From assembly GCF_010731735.1 (NCBI RefSeq), contig NZ_AP022588.1:2604001-2668000 (forward strand): DNA of 64,000 nucleotides, read 5' to 3'. Source of the DNA: Mycolicibacterium sediminis. GTDB lineage: Bacteria; Actinomycetota; Actinomycetes; Mycobacteriales; Mycobacteriaceae. Position 1 is the stretch's first letter; each line of letters begins with the position of its first letter. Under the pieces are notes generated by a model. The model was not told the origin of the DNA, ran no database searches, and saw nothing but the letters and a program-made list of their open reading frames with translations. Positions 18,196-27,443 of the stretch are shown here, one piece after another. The translations under genes and the position numbers were made by a program.

Positions 18196-19050
18196 GTGGG
18201 AGCGATCACTCTGGACGGCAAGGCCACGCGCGACGAGATCTTCGAGGATCTGAAGACGAGGGTCGCGGCCCTCACCAAGGCTGGGCGTACCCCCGGCCTG
18301 GGCACGGTCCTGGTCGGCGACGACCCCGGATCGCACGCCTACGTGCGGGGCAAGCACGCCGACTGCGCGAAGGTCGGCATCACCTCGATCCGGCGCGACC
18401 TGCCCGCCGACATCAGCCAGTCGATGCTCGAGGAGACGATCGACGAGCTGAACGCCAACCCGGAGTGCACCGGGTACATCGTGCAGCTCCCGCTGCCGAA
18501 GCACCTGGACGAGAACGCCGCCCTCGAACGCATCGACCCCGCCAAGGACGCCGACGGCCTCCATCCCACCAACCTGGGCCGGCTGGTGCTCAACGAGCCC
18601 GCCGCGCTGCCGTGCACCCCGCGCGGCATCGTTCACCTGCTTCGCCGCTACGAGGTGGAGATCGCCGGCGCCCACGTCGTGGTCATCGGCCGCGGCGTCA
18701 CGGTGGGCCGCCCGATGGGCCTGCTGCTGACGCGTCGTTCCGAGAACGCGACGGTCACGCTGTGCCACACCGCGACTCGCCACCTGCCGCAGCTCACCCT
18801 CGAGGCCGACATCGTCATCGCCGCCGCGGGCGTCCCGCACATGGTCACCGCCGAGATGGTCAAGCGCGGCGCCGCCGTCGTCGACGTCGGGGTGAGCCGC
18901 GACGACGCCGGGAAGCTCGTCGGCGACGTGGCGCCCGACGTGTGGGACGTCGCCGGGCACGTGTCGCCGAACCCGGGCGGGGTCGGACCGCTGACCCGGG
19001 CGTTCCTGCTCACGAACGTCGTCGAAGCCGACGAGGCGAAAGTGCTTTGA
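18196..19050 (+). CDS. folD: Bifunctional methylene-THF dehydrogenase / methenyl-THF cyclohydrolase
   Basis: A 284-residue FolD that interconverts 5,10-methylene-, 5,10-methenyl- and 10-formyl-tetrahydrofolate with NADP. Family signatures are [23 protein letters not shown], here [11 protein letters not shown] with the catalytic lysine in the following GKH, then [19 protein letters not shown], the CTPRGI block and the Rossmann motif [17 protein letters not shown]. It closes with the C-terminal [12 protein letters not shown]. Length is normal. GTG start follows a -10-like hexamer and the next gene overlaps its stop by TTGA. Equivalent to Rv3356c. Confidence 0.96.
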   Translation: MGAITLDGKATRDEIFEDLKTRVAALTKAGRTPGLGTVLVGDDPGSHAYVRGKHADCAKVGITSIRRDLPADISQSMLEETIDELNANPECTGYIVQLPLPKHLDENAALERIDPAKDADGLHPTNLGRLVLNEPAALPCTPRGIVHLLRRYEVEIAGAHVVVIGRGVTVGRPMGLLLTRRSENATVTLCHTATRHLPQLTLEADIVIAAAGVPHMVTAEMVKRGAAVVDVGVSRDDAGKLVGDVAPDVWDVAGHVSPNPGGVGPLTRAFLLTNVVEADEAKVL

Positions 19051-19340
19051 CGCCAAGAGAGTTCGTCCGCAAGGTGGTCGCCGGGCAGTGGCCGATCCTG
19101 ACGGTCGGACTGTTCTTCGTGGCGGCGTTCGTCCTGGTGGTCGCGGGATACTGGCGCCGTGGTGCGCTCGTCCTCGCGATCGGCGTGGGGGTCGCCGCGG
19201 CGATGCGACTCGCCCTCTCCGAGGACCGGGCGGGACTCCTGGTCGTGCGCTCGCGGACCATCGACTTCGCCACCACCGCCTCGGTGAGCGCCGCGATGCT
19301 CTACATCGCGTGGACGATCGACCCGTTGGGGACGAGCTAG
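19047..19340 (+). CDS. DUF3017 small membrane protein (Rv3355c-like)
   Basis: A 97-residue protein with three hydrophobic segments: [22 protein letters not shown] (split here as residues about 14-35), [19 protein letters not shown], and a C-terminal stretch before TIDPLGTS. It is the conserved partner of folD in mycobacteria. Function is unknown. It starts with TTG at 19047, whose last two bases plus A form the folD stop (TTGA), so translation is probably coupled. A much longer reading frame through folD in this frame is an artefact; the genuine gene is only this end part. Confidence 0.85.
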   Translation: MTPREFVRKVVAGQWPILTVGLFFVAAFVLVVAGYWRRGALVLAIGVGVAAAMRLALSEDRAGLLVVRSRTIDFATTASVSAAMLYIAWTIDPLGTS

Positions 19341-19350
19341 CCGCTCGATG

Positions 19351-19382
19351 TTGCCCGACGGGCAATTTTGCATGGTGTGCAA
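19351..19382. promoter_or_regulatory. Tandem inverted-repeat operators for the TetR regulator
   Basis: Two 15-bp inverted repeats of the same TTGC...GCAA type lie two bases apart: TTGCCCGACGGGCAA (19351-19365, 6-bp arms) and TTGCATGGTGTGCAA (19368-19382, 5-bp arms). The second overlaps the place expected for the -35 box of the TACGGT -10 at 19392-19397. They are probably sites for autorepression by the TetR at 19404. Confidence 0.6.
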
Positions 19383-19391
19383 GATCAGGCG

Positions 19392-19397
19392 TACGGT
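19392..19397 (+). promoter_or_regulatory. -10 element of TetR-monooxygenase operon (leaderless)
   Basis: TACGGT fits TANNNT and ends 7 bases before the ATG at 19404. The tandem operators lie just upstream, across the -35 region, which is the usual arrangement for a repressed promoter. Confidence 0.5.
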
Positions 19398-19403
19398 GGC
19401 GGC

Positions 19404-20030
19404 ATGTCCGGACTCCGCGAACGCAAGAAGGCCGACACCCGCCGTGCGCTGAGTGACGCCGCGCTCGAGCTGGCCTTCGAGCACGGCTTCGACGGCGTCA
19501 CCCGGGAGGCGATCGCGAGCCTGGCGGGCGTGTCGCTGCGCACCTTCAACAACTACTTCGCCGGCAAGTACGAGGCCCTGACCTACCGGATCACCGAGCG
19601 CATGCAGCGTGGCATCGCGGCGTTCCGCGCCCGCCCCGTCGACGAGCCCCTGTGGACGTCGATCACCGAGGCGCTGGTCGGGACCATCGAGGAGGATCTG
19701 GGCACGCCCGACCATCCCGAGGCCTTCGCCGATCGCGCCGAACTCGCCGAGATCCGCACGCTCCTGCTGACCCCCGAAGTCCGCAACGCGATCCCGCAGC
19801 ACCACTTCGACGACTGGGTCGACGCCATCGCCGAGCGGACCGGCACCGACGCCGAGCACGACGTCTACCCCCGGCTGGTCGCCGCCGTCCTCCGGGCGGT
19901 CGGCGACGTCGCGATGGAGGCCTACGCGAAGTCCGAACCGCCCATTCCCTATTCGACGATCCTGCGCGACGCGCTGGCCACCGTCGGCGCGGGACTGCCC
20001 GAACCCCACCACGGAAGGACCGCGCCATGA
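19404..20030 (+). CDS. TetR-family transcriptional regulator
   Basis: A 208-residue TetR protein. The N-terminal helix-turn-helix spans about residues 8-52 (RKKADTRRALSDAALELAF, GVTREAIASLAGVSLRTFNNYFAGKYEAL). The remaining 150 residues form the ligand and dimer domain. ATG at 19404 is chosen over an in-frame TTG at 19368 because the latter lies inside the second operator repeat and the -10 hexamer predicts a start at 19404. It overlaps the monooxygenase start by ATGA, so regulator and enzyme are one operon, and the tandem operators upstream suggest autoregulation by a ligand of the enzyme. Confidence 0.9.
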   Translation: MSGLRERKKADTRRALSDAALELAFEHGFDGVTREAIASLAGVSLRTFNNYFAGKYEALTYRITERMQRGIAAFRARPVDEPLWTSITEALVGTIEEDLGTPDHPEAFADRAELAEIRTLLLTPEVRNAIPQHHFDDWVDAIAERTGTDAEHDVYPRLVAAVLRAVGDVAMEAYAKSEPPIPYSTILRDALATVGAGLPEPHHGRTAP

Positions 20031-21562
20031 CCGACGCATCCGTCGTCATCTCCGGAGCCGGACCCAACGGCCTGCTGCTCGCCTGCGAACTCGCACTCGC
20101 CGGGGTCCGTCCCGTCGTGCTGGAGCGTGCGCCCGGGCCCAGCGACGAACCCAAGGCCAACGGCCTCGTCGGGCAGGTGATCCGCCAGCTGGACATGCGC
20201 GGCCTGTACCCGGCGTTCAGCGGCGCACCCACTCCGCCGGAGCCGGCCGCCGGATGGATCTTCGCCGGGATGACCCTCGACTTCACCGGGCTGGCGAGCA
20301 ATCCGATGCACGCGCTGATGATCTCGCAACCGGACGTGACGCGGCTGCTCGCGCACCGCGCCGCCGACCTCGGCGTCGACGTCCGGTGGGGGCACGAACT
20401 CCTCGACATGACACCGGGTACCGACGGCGTCACGACGCGGGTGGCGGCGGGGGACCGCGAGTACCGACTCGACGCCGACTGGCTCGTCGGTGCCGACGGT
20501 GGCCGCAGTCCGGTGCGCAAGGCGGCGGGCATCGGGTTCCCCGGGAGCACGACTCCGATGATCGCGCGGATCGCCAACGTGGGACTGCCCGACGGCGTGC
20601 TGGGCTCGGACGGCAGCATCGACGTACCGGGATTCGGGCGCATACCGTTCGGCCACAACCGATTCGACGACGGCGGCGTCATCCTGTTCGCCAGGCAACC
20701 CGGCCGCACCATGCTGGGCACCATCGAGTTCGTCGACGTCGTGGGCCACTTCGCCGACGACCTCACCATCGACGAACTCCGGCACAGCCTGCGGCGGGTA
20801 CTCGGCGTGGACGTCCCGATCACCGCGCCCGACTACCCGGGCCCGCACGTGCTTCGCCGCATCGCCGGGCAGAACACCCGCCAGGCCGAGAGGTACCGGG
20901 CCGGACGCGTCCTGCTCGTCGGCGACGCCGCGCACGTGCACTCCGCGATGGGTGGGCCCGGACTCAACCTCGGCATGCAGGACGTGTTCAACCTCGGCTG
21001 GAAACTGGCCGCGGTCGCCGACGGCAGGATGCCCGCGGACCTGCTCGACACCTACGAGTCCGAACGCTTCCCGGTCGGCGAGCGGGTGATGATGCACTCC
21101 CGCGCGCAGCTGGCGCTCATGTCGCCGGGGCCCGAAGTCGCCTCCCTGCGAACGTTGTTCGGCGAGCTACTCGGCGAGTCCGAGGTGCGGGAGCACATGG
21201 CCGGCCTGCTCGCGGGTGCCGACGTCCGCTACGACATGGGCGGAGCAGACCACCCGTTGACGGGATACCTGGTCCCCGACCTCGCCCTCGACGACGGCCG
21301 CCGGGTGCTCGACCTGCTGCACGCCGGCCGGCCGGTGCTGCTCGACCGCACCGGCGATTTCGGCGGACCCGCGACCGACGTCGACGTGGTGCGGGGCCGG
21401 CTCCGGCCGAACGGGTTGGCGGGCATGCTGATTAGGCCGGACGGATACGTGGCGTGGGCGGCCGACGAGATGGACGACGCCGCTCGCCGCGGGCTGGAGG
21501 AGGCGTCGAGCCGGTGGTGCGGGCGCGAACTCAGCTCAGCGTCGCCCGCACGCACACCGTGA
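20027..21562 (+). CDS. FAD-dependent aromatic-type monooxygenase
   Basis: A 511-residue class A flavoprotein monooxygenase (PheA/UbiH-like). The FAD dinucleotide motif GAGPNGLLLACELALAG is at residues 9-25, the DG motif is GADGGRSPVRKAAGI (about 160), and the FAD-ribityl GD motif is VLLVGDAAHVHSAMGGPG, here around residue 300, followed by LNLGMQDVFNLGWKLA. A C-terminal thioredoxin-like domain (about 390-500) is typical of phenol or rifampicin-type hydroxylases. It hydroxylates an aromatic substrate using NAD(P)H and O2; the substrate is unknown. ATG overlaps the TetR stop. The 3' end overlaps the convergent methyltransferase by 32 bases. Confidence 0.9.
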   Translation: MTDASVVISGAGPNGLLLACELALAGVRPVVLERAPGPSDEPKANGLVGQVIRQLDMRGLYPAFSGAPTPPEPAAGWIFAGMTLDFTGLASNPMHALMISQPDVTRLLAHRAADLGVDVRWGHELLDMTPGTDGVTTRVAAGDREYRLDADWLVGADGGRSPVRKAAGIGFPGSTTPMIARIANVGLPDGVLGSDGSIDVPGFGRIPFGHNRFDDGGVILFARQPGRTMLGTIEFVDVVGHFADDLTIDELRHSLRRVLGVDVPITAPDYPGPHVLRRIAGQNTRQAERYRAGRVLLVGDAAHVHSAMGGPGLNLGMQDVFNLGWKLAAVADGRMPADLLDTYESERFPVGERVMMHSRAQLALMSPGPEVASLRTLFGELLGESEVREHMAGLLAGADVRYDMGGADHPLTGYLVPDLALDDGRRVLDLLHAGRPVLLDRTGDFGGPATDVDVVRGRLRPNGLAGMLIRPDGYVAWAADEMDDAARRGLEEASSRWCGRELSSASPARTP

Positions 21563-22271
21563 CGTACGGCAGCGCGAGTCCCGACGTGTTCACCAGTGCC
21601 GGATGCGTCGCGAGCAGATCCCGCACCCGCTCCAGCGTGCGGGTGCGCACCTCGTCCGGCGAAGTGATGCAGTAGCTGCGTGACGCGACGAGGTCGATGA
21701 GCGCCTGCGGCGTCACGTAACTCGTCCACTCGACCTGGCGTCGCTCGAGGTCGGCGAACGGCTCGGGCAACGTCACCGTCTGCGTGAACGGGTCGACCTC
21801 GTGACCGATGATGCGGCCCAGATCCTTGACCCAGCCGAGGCGTTCGTCGCGGTTGTTCCACACCAGGCCCAGCCGTCCGCCCGGTCGCAGCACGCGCGCC
21901 ACCTCGCTGATGGCGCGGCCCGGATCGAACCAGTGCCAGGCCTGAGCCACCAGCACCGAGTCGACGCTGTCGTCCGGCAGCGGGATGTCCTCGGCCGTAC
22001 CGAGCAGCGCGGGGGTGCCCGGCAGTGAACCCTTCAGCACCTCGAGCATCTCGGGGATCGGGTCGACGGCGGTCACGTCGAGGCCGCGCTCCACCAGGCG
22101 CGCAGTCAGCTTGCCGGTGCCCGCACCGAGGTCGAGCACGCTGCGGGCGCCCGTCGGCAGCAGCCAGTCGATGGCGTCCGGCGGATACGAGGGCCTGCCG
22201 CGTTCGTAGGCCGACGCGGCCGAACCGAACGACAGCGACTTCTCCTGTCGCGACACGTGATCTGCGGTCAA
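21531..22271 (-). CDS. SAM-dependent methyltransferase (Rv3342-like)
   Basis: A class I methyltransferase of about 246 residues. The family N-terminus [21 protein letters not shown] precedes motif [16 protein letters not shown], the acidic motif [14 protein letters not shown], and motif post-[17 protein letters not shown]. The substrate is unknown; the HWFD motif is found in UbiE/Coq5-like small-molecule methyltransferases. The TTG at 22271 overlaps the metX stop as TTGA, which supports translational coupling; the GTG at 22256 is an alternative start. It is the last gene of the metY-metX-methyltransferase operon, and Rv3342 holds the same place in M. tuberculosis. SAM-riboswitch control of a SAM-using enzyme is a plausible extension. 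Confidence 0.88.
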   Translation of the reverse strand: MTADHVSRQEKSLSFGSAASAYERGRPSYPPDAIDWLLPTGARSVLDLGAGTGKLTARLVERGLDVTAVDPIPEMLEVLKGSLPGTPALLGTAEDIPLPDDSVDSVLVAQAWHWFDPGRAISEVARVLRPGGRLGLVWNNRDERLGWVKDLGRIIGHEVDPFTQTVTLPEPFADLERRQVEWTSYVTPQALIDLVASRSYCITSPDEVRTRTLERVRDLLATHPALVNTSGLALPYVTVCVRATLS

Positions 22272-23419
22272 CGCGGGGCCTTCTCGGACGCCAGCTCCAG
22301 GGTCCGCCGGATCAGGGCGCCGACGACGTCGGTCTCCACGAGGAAGCCGTCGTGCCCGTACTCCGACTCCACCACGTTGAGTTCGGTGCACCCCGGGAGC
22401 AGGTCGGCGAGTTCCTGCTGCAGCCGCAGCGGATACAGCCGGTCCGACGTGATGCCGCCGACGACGACCGGGACGTCGCATCCGGCGAGCGCGGGCCGCA
22501 CTCCGCCGCGGCCCCGTCCGACGTCGTGACTGCTCAGCGCATCGGTGAGCGTGACGTAGGTGCCCGCATCGAATCGCGCCGCGAGCTTGCCGCCCTGGTG
22601 TTCGAGGTAGCTCTGCACGGCGTATCGCCCACCGCCGGTAACAGATTCGCCGTCCTGGGCGTCGTTGCCGAACCGGTCGTCCAGCTCCTGTTCGCCCCGG
22701 TAGGTCAGGTGGGCGAATCGCCGGGCGATCTCGATGCCGGCGTTCGGTGCCCGTCCCGTGCCGTGGTAGTCGCCGTTCTGCCAGTTCGGGTCGGCCTTGA
22801 TCGCCGACACCTGGGTGCTCTGCGTACCGATCTGATCGGCGGTCGCCCGTGCGCCCACCGCCAGGATCAGTGCGGCGCGGACGGTGTCGGGATGGCCGAC
22901 GATCCACTCCAGCGCGCGGGCGCCACCCATCGATCCGCCCACGACGGCCGCGACGCGGGTGATGCCGAGCGCCGCGAGGGCCGCCAGGTCCGCGTCGACC
23001 TGGTCGCGCACCGTGATGGCGGGGAAGCGCGACCCCCACGGGCGTCCGTCGGCCGCAACGGAACTCGGGCCCGTCGAGCCTCGGCATCCGCCGAGTACGT
23101 TGGTCGCGATCGCGCACCAGCGGTCGGTGTCGATCGGCGCGCCGGGGCCGGCGACGCCGTCCCACCAGCCGGGGGTCGGATGGTCGGGGCCCGCGGGGCC
23201 GGTGATGTGCGAGTCGCCGGTGAGGGCGTGCAGGACGACGACGACGTTGTCCCGCGTCGGGGACAACTCGCCCCACCGCTGGACGGCGATCGAGACGTCG
23301 TCGAGGACGACCCCGCTCTCCAGCGTCAGCGTGCCGACGTCGACCACGCCGACCTCGCCCTCAGGGGGCAGTTCGGCGGTGGCGGGCACGGAGTACGAGG
23401 TGCGTTCGGCGAGCGTCAC
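22268..23419 (-). CDS. metX: Homoserine O-acetyltransferase
   Basis: A 383-residue alpha/beta-hydrolase-fold acetyltransferase that moves acetyl from acetyl-CoA to L-homoserine, the first committed step of methionine synthesis. The nucleophile is S163 in [12 protein letters not shown], the aspartate lies in [17 protein letters not shown], and the histidine is in [12 protein letters not shown]. Early family markers are [12 protein letters not shown] and [14 protein letters not shown]. The GTG start overlaps the metY stop as GTGA, so the two genes are coupled and share the SAM-IV riboswitch upstream of metY. Named metA in M. tuberculosis (Rv3341). Confidence 0.96.
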   Translation of the reverse strand: MTLAERTSYSVPATAELPPEGEVGVVDVGTLTLESGVVLDDVSIAVQRWGELSPTRDNVVVVLHALTGDSHITGPAGPDHPTPGWWDGVAGPGAPIDTDRWCAIATNVLGGCRGSTGPSSVAADGRPWGSRFPAITVRDQVDADLAALAALGITRVAAVVGGSMGGARALEWIVGHPDTVRAALILAVGARATADQIGTQSTQVSAIKADPNWQNGDYHGTGRAPNAGIEIARRFAHLTYRGEQELDDRFGNDAQDGESVTGGGRYAVQSYLEHQGGKLAARFDAGTYVTLTDALSSHDVGRGRGGVRPALAGCDVPVVVGGITSDRLYPLRLQQELADLLPGCTELNVVESEYGHDGFLVETDVVGALIRRTLELASEKAPR

Positions 23420-24753
23420 ACCGACGCCACCGTGTGCGAGGAGCCGGCGAACACCCGCGCTGCGGCGAAGCCCTGCTCCAGGTCGGCGAGGATGTCGGCG
23501 ATGCCCTCGATGCCGACGGCCAGCCGCACCAGGCCGGGCGTGACGCCGGTGGCGAGCTGCTCCTCGGGACTCAGCTGGGCGTGCGTGGTCGAGGCGGGGT
23601 GGATCACCAGGGAGCGCACGTCACCGATGTTGGCGACGTGGCTGTGCAGGCTCAGCGCGTTGACGAAGGCCTTGCCGGCCTCGGCGCCACCGGTCAGCTC
23701 GAAGGCCAGCACGGCGCCGGTGCCCCTGGGCGCCAGCTCCCGGCCCACCTCGTACCAGGGCGAGCTGGGCAGCCCGGCGTAGTTCACCGACGTCACCTCG
23801 TCGCGGCCCTCGAGGAACTCGGCGACCTGCTGGGCGTTCTGGACGTGCCGCTCCATGCGCAGGCTCAACGTCTCCAGGCCCTGCGAGACGAGGAACGCGT
23901 TGAACGGCGCGGCCGACGAGCCGAGGTCGCGCAGCAGTTGCACGCGCGCCTTGATCGCGTATGCGGGCGGGCCGAGTTCGCTGAACACGACACCGTGATA
24001 ACTCGGATCGGGGGTGGTGAAACCCGGATGGCGGCCCCGGGTCCAGTCGAAGTTGCCGCTGTCGACGATGACGCCTGCGATCGCCGTGCCGTGACCGCCG
24101 AGGTACTTGGTGGCCGAGTGCACGACGATGTCGGCGCCGTGTTCGATGGGCCGGATCAGGTAGGGCGTCGGGATCGTGTTGTCGACGATGAGCGGGACGC
24201 CGCTGTCGTGGGCCACGCCGGCGACACCCGGGATGTTCAGCACGTCGATCTGCGGGTTGGAGATGGTCTCGGCGAAGAACGCCTTCGTGTTGGGCCGGAC
24301 GGCCGCGCGCCACGACTCGAGGTCGTCGGGGTCCTCGACGAAGCTGACCTCGATGCCGAGCTTGGGCAGCGAGTAGTGGAACAGGTTGTACGTGCCGCCG
24401 TAGAGGCGCGGGCTGGACACGATGTGATCGCCGACCGAGGCGAGGTTGAGGATCGCGAAGGTCTCGGCGGCCTGCCCCGACGACAGGAGGAGCGCGGCGA
24501 CGCCGCCCTCGAGGGCGGCGATGCGCTGCTCGACGGCGTCCTGGGTCGGGTTGCCGATGCGGGTGTAGATGTTGCCCGGCTCCTGCAGACCGAACAGCGC
24601 CGCGGCGTGCGCGACGTCGTCGAACACGTACGACGTGGTCTGGTAGATCGGGAGGGCGCGGGCGTTGGTCGCGACGTCGGGGGTCTGACCCGCGTGGACC
24701 TGCTTGGTCTCGAACGCCCAGAGTGCGGTGGGGTCGTCTTCGGGTGCGGTCAT
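23416..24753 (-). CDS. metY: O-acetylhomoserine sulfhydrylase
   Basis: A 445-residue Cys/Met-metabolism PLP enzyme that makes homocysteine from O-acetylhomoserine and sulfide. PLP is bound to K216 in [16 protein letters not shown]. Other landmarks are [12 protein letters not shown], the YTRIGNPT loop that contacts the neighbouring subunit's phosphate, [14 protein letters not shown] and the C-terminal [15 protein letters not shown]. The length fits OAH sulfhydrylases, which are longer than cystathionine gamma-synthases. The message begins with a SAM-IV riboswitch and a five-codon ORF; an AGGAG lies 8 bases before the ATG. Called metC (Rv3340) in M. tuberculosis. Confidence 0.96.
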   Translation of the reverse strand: MTAPEDDPTALWAFETKQVHAGQTPDVATNARALPIYQTTSYVFDDVAHAAALFGLQEPGNIYTRIGNPTQDAVEQRIAALEGGVAALLLSSGQAAETFAILNLASVGDHIVSSPRLYGGTYNLFHYSLPKLGIEVSFVEDPDDLESWRAAVRPNTKAFFAETISNPQIDVLNIPGVAGVAHDSGVPLIVDNTIPTPYLIRPIEHGADIVVHSATKYLGGHGTAIAGVIVDSGNFDWTRGRHPGFTTPDPSYHGVVFSELGPPAYAIKARVQLLRDLGSSAAPFNAFLVSQGLETLSLRMERHVQNAQQVAEFLEGRDEVTSVNYAGLPSSPWYEVGRELAPRGTGAVLAFELTGGAEAGKAFVNALSLHSHVANIGDVRSLVIHPASTTHAQLSPEEQLATGVTPGLVRLAVGIEGIADILADLEQGFAAARVFAGSSHTVASV

Positions 24754-24819
24754 GGTGGTGCTCCTACGGGGTGGGGAAGTCGGATGCCGGAGGCACGGCA
24801 GGTACCGCGCCCGTGGGAT

Positions 24820-24837
24820 TCACGAACGACGACACAT
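24820..24837 (-). CDS. Five-codon leader ORF MCRRS before metY
   Basis: ATG TGT CGT CGT TCG TGA encodes Met-Cys-Arg-Arg-Ser. A GGAGG lies six bases upstream of the ATG, a better Shine-Dalgarno than many genes here have. It sits between the SAM-IV aptamer and metY. Mycobacteria are known to use short cysteine-containing leader ORFs to sense cysteine supply; that this one does so is inference. Coding potential cannot be judged from five codons. Confidence 0.45.
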   Translation of the reverse strand: MCRRS

Positions 24838-24887
24838 GATGAGCCTCCGGGTGTCCCTGTCTCTCGGGGCCCGTGGTGCGGACCCGC

Positions 24888-25001
24888 GCTTGCCGTGCAG
24901 CCAGAATCAGCTACTCAACCTGGTCAATCACCCGGGGCACCCCACCGCGGTTGGAGGGTTGCCGGCCAGCGAGCCGGGGCTTGACGCTGGCACTCATGAC
25001 C
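24888..25001 (-). ncRNA. SAM-IV riboswitch controlling metY-metX
   Basis: The minus strand matches the actinobacterial SAM-IV aptamer: 5' GGTCATGAGTGCCAGCGTC, a GCCCCGGC/GCTGGCCGGC helix region, CAACCCTCC, then GGGGTGCCCCGGGTGA and TGACC, which closes P1 with the 5' GGTCA (24922-24926 with 24997-25001). The downstream part to about 24888 would hold the pseudoknot partner. SAM binding is expected to lower expression of the methionine genes. No strong terminator T-tract is visible, so translational or Rho-type control is possible. Confidence 0.9.
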
Positions 25002-25008
25002 GATACGA

Positions 25009-25014
25009 AGCCTA
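25009..25014 (-). promoter_or_regulatory. -10 element of the metY leader
   Basis: On the minus strand TAGGCT matches TANNNT. Seven bases downstream is about 25002, exactly where the first helix of the SAM-IV aptamer begins, so the transcript would start with the riboswitch. Confidence 0.5.
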
Positions 25015-25202
25015 ACTCACCACCGCGTATGGGTGCCACCGGGTTGTCGGCCGACGTGCGGGGTAACGAACGCGGGGGAGCCGTCGCCCCACGGGCGTCG
25101 GACGCGTAGGTTCGTAACCGACGCGATACAGGTGGCCGCGGGTCGAAGCCGATGCGGGGCTGCGCAGAAACATCCGACCACGACGCCGGGAGAGTGCCTC
25201 AC

Positions 25203-27440
25203 ATGAGTGCCGAGCAGCCAACGATCATCTACACGCTGACCGACGAGGCGCCGCTGCTCGCGACGTACGCCTTCCTACCGGTGATCCGAGCGTTCGCCGA
25301 CGCGGCGGGCATCGAGGTCAAGAGTTCCGACATCTCGGTGGCGGCCCGCATCCTCGCCGAGTTCAGCGACCTCCTACCCGAGGATCAGCGCGTCCCCAAC
25401 AACCTGGCCGAGCTGGGCAAGCTGACCCAGGACCCCGACACCAACATCATCAAGCTGCCGAACATCAGCGCCTCGGTGCCGCAGCTGCTGGCCGCCATCA
25501 AGGAACTGAAGTCCAAGGGTTACGCGCTGCCGGACTACCCGGGCGAGCCGAAGACCGACGAAGAGCGCGAGATCAAGGCCCGCTACGCAACCTGTCTGGG
25601 CAGCGCCGTGAATCCAGTTCTGCGCGAGGGCAACTCGGACCGCCGGGCACCCAAGGCGGTCAAGGAGTACGCGCGCAAGCATCCGCACAGCATGGGGGCC
25701 TGGTCGCAGGCGTCGCGCACCCACGTGGCGACCATGCGGCACGGTGACTTCTACCACGGTGAGAAGTCGATGACGCTGGACAAGGCGCACTCGGTGCGCA
25801 TGGAGCTGGTCACCACCGGTGGCGAGACCATCGTGCTCAAGCCCGAGGTGAAGCTCGACGAGGGCGACGTCATCGACAGCATGTTCATGAGCAAGAAGGC
25901 CCTCTGCGACTTCTACGAGGAGCAGATGGAGGACGCCTACAAGACCGGCGTCATGTTCTCGCTGCACGTCAAGGCGACGATGATGAAGGTCAGCCACCCC
26001 ATCGTCTTCGGCCACGCGGTGAAGGTCTTCTACAAGGACGCGTTCGCCAAGCACCAGAAGCTGTTCGACGAGCTGGGCGTCAACGTCAACAACGGCCTGT
26101 CCGACCTCTACGACAAGATCGAGTCGCTGCCCGCGTCGCAGCACGAGGAGATCGTCCGCGACCTGCACGCCTGCCACGAGCACCGTCCCGAGCTGGCGAT
26201 GGTGGACTCGGCGAAGGGCATCTCGAACTTCCACTCGCCCAGTGACGTGATCGTCGACGCCTCGATGCCGGCGATGATCCGCCTCGGAGGGAAGATGTAC
26301 GGCGCCGACGGCCGCACCAAGGACACCAAGGCCGTCAACCCGGAGTCCACGTTCTCGCGGATCTACCAGGAGATCATCAACTTCTGCAAGACCAACGGCC
26401 AGTTCGACCCGACGACCATGGGCACCGTGCCGAACGTCGGTCTGATGGCGCAGAAGGCCGAGGAGTACGGCAGCCACGACAAGACGTTCGAGATCCCGCA
26501 GGACGGCGTCGCGAACATCGTCGACAACGACACCGACGAGGTGCTGCTCAGCCAGAACGTCGAGACCGGCGACATCTGGCGCATGCCGATCGTCAAGGAC
26601 GCACCGATCCGCGACTGGGTGAAGCTCGCCGTCAACCGGGCCCGCGACTCCGGCATGCCGGTGGTGTTCTGGCTGGACTCGGAGCGGCCGCACGAGAACG
26701 AGATCCGCAAGAAGGTCGCGAAGTACCTGCCCGACCACGACACCGAGGGCCTCGACATCGAGGTCATGTCGCAGGTGCGCGCCATGCGCCACACGATCGA
26801 GCGTGCCAGCCGAGGCCAGGACACGATCGCCGCGACCGGCAACATCCTGCGTGACTACCTGACCGACCTGTTCCCGATCCTGGAGCTGGGCACCAGCGCG
26901 AAGATGCTGTCGATCGTGCCGCTGATGGCCGGTGGTGGACTGTACGAGACCGGCGCGGGTGGCTCGGCGCCGAAGCACGTCAGCCAACTGGTCGAGGAGA
27001 ACCACCTGCGGTGGGACTCGCTCGGCGAGTTCCTGGCGCTGGCGGTCAGCCTCGAGGACCTGGGCAACAAGACCGGTGACGAGCGGTCCAAGATCCTGGC
27101 CCGCACTCTCGACGCCGCGACCGGAAAGTTGTTGAACGAGAACAAGAATCCGTCGCGCAAGACCGGCGAACTCGACAACCGGGGCAGCCAGTTCTACCTC
27201 GCGATGTACTGGGCGCAGGAACTCGCCGCGCAGACCGACGACACGGGCCTCGCGGAGCACTTCGCGCCGCTGGCCAAGACGCTGGCCGAGAACGAGGAGA
27301 CGATCGTCTCCGAAATGAACGCCGTCCAGGGCAAGCACGCCGAGATCGGCGGCTACTACTACCCGGATCCCGAGAAGGTCGCCGAGGTCATGCGGCCGAG
27401 CAAGACCTTCAACGAGGCGTTGGAGTCGGCCCGCTCGTAG
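25203..27440 (+). CDS. icd2: Monomeric NADP-dependent isocitrate dehydrogenase
   Basis: A 745-residue protein of the monomeric IDH family (dimeric bacterial IDHs have about 410 residues). Family sequence runs from [27 protein letters not shown], here [19 protein letters not shown], through [37 protein letters not shown] (isocitrate-binding S/N/R), [18 protein letters not shown], and the NADP-discriminating [11 protein letters not shown]. It converts isocitrate to 2-oxoglutarate with NADPH in the TCA cycle. ATG at 25203 follows a GGGAGAG about 12 bases upstream; 17 extra codons open upstream lack similarity. It is divergent from metY. In M. tuberculosis this position holds the dimeric icd1, so the locus carries an unrelated isoenzyme type. 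Confidence 0.95.
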   Translation: MSAEQPTIIYTLTDEAPLLATYAFLPVIRAFADAAGIEVKSSDISVAARILAEFSDLLPEDQRVPNNLAELGKLTQDPDTNIIKLPNISASVPQLLAAIKELKSKGYALPDYPGEPKTDEEREIKARYATCLGSAVNPVLREGNSDRRAPKAVKEYARKHPHSMGAWSQASRTHVATMRHGDFYHGEKSMTLDKAHSVRMELVTTGGETIVLKPEVKLDEGDVIDSMFMSKKALCDFYEEQMEDAYKTGVMFSLHVKATMMKVSHPIVFGHAVKVFYKDAFAKHQKLFDELGVNVNNGLSDLYDKIESLPASQHEEIVRDLHACHEHRPELAMVDSAKGISNFHSPSDVIVDASMPAMIRLGGKMYGADGRTKDTKAVNPESTFSRIYQEIINFCKTNGQFDPTTMGTVPNVGLMAQKAEEYGSHDKTFEIPQDGVANIVDNDTDEVLLSQNVETGDIWRMPIVKDAPIRDWVKLAVNRARDSGMPVVFWLDSERPHENEIRKKVAKYLPDHDTEGLDIEVMSQVRAMRHTIERASRGQDTIAATGNILRDYLTDLFPILELGTSAKMLSIVPLMAGGGLYETGAGGSAPKHVSQLVEENHLRWDSLGEFLALAVSLEDLGNKTGDERSKILARTLDAATGKLLNENKNPSRKTGELDNRGSQFYLAMYWAQELAAQTDDTGLAEHFAPLAKTLAENEETIVSEMNAVQGKHAEIGGYYYPDPEKVAEVMRPSKTFNEALESARS

Positions 27441-27443
27441 CGG

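Noticed and set aside
18162..19046. Long 5' extension of the DUF3017 frame through folD
   Set aside because: Upstream part is Arg/His-rich out-of-frame folD sequence. Real similarity begins at the TTG overlapping the folD stop.
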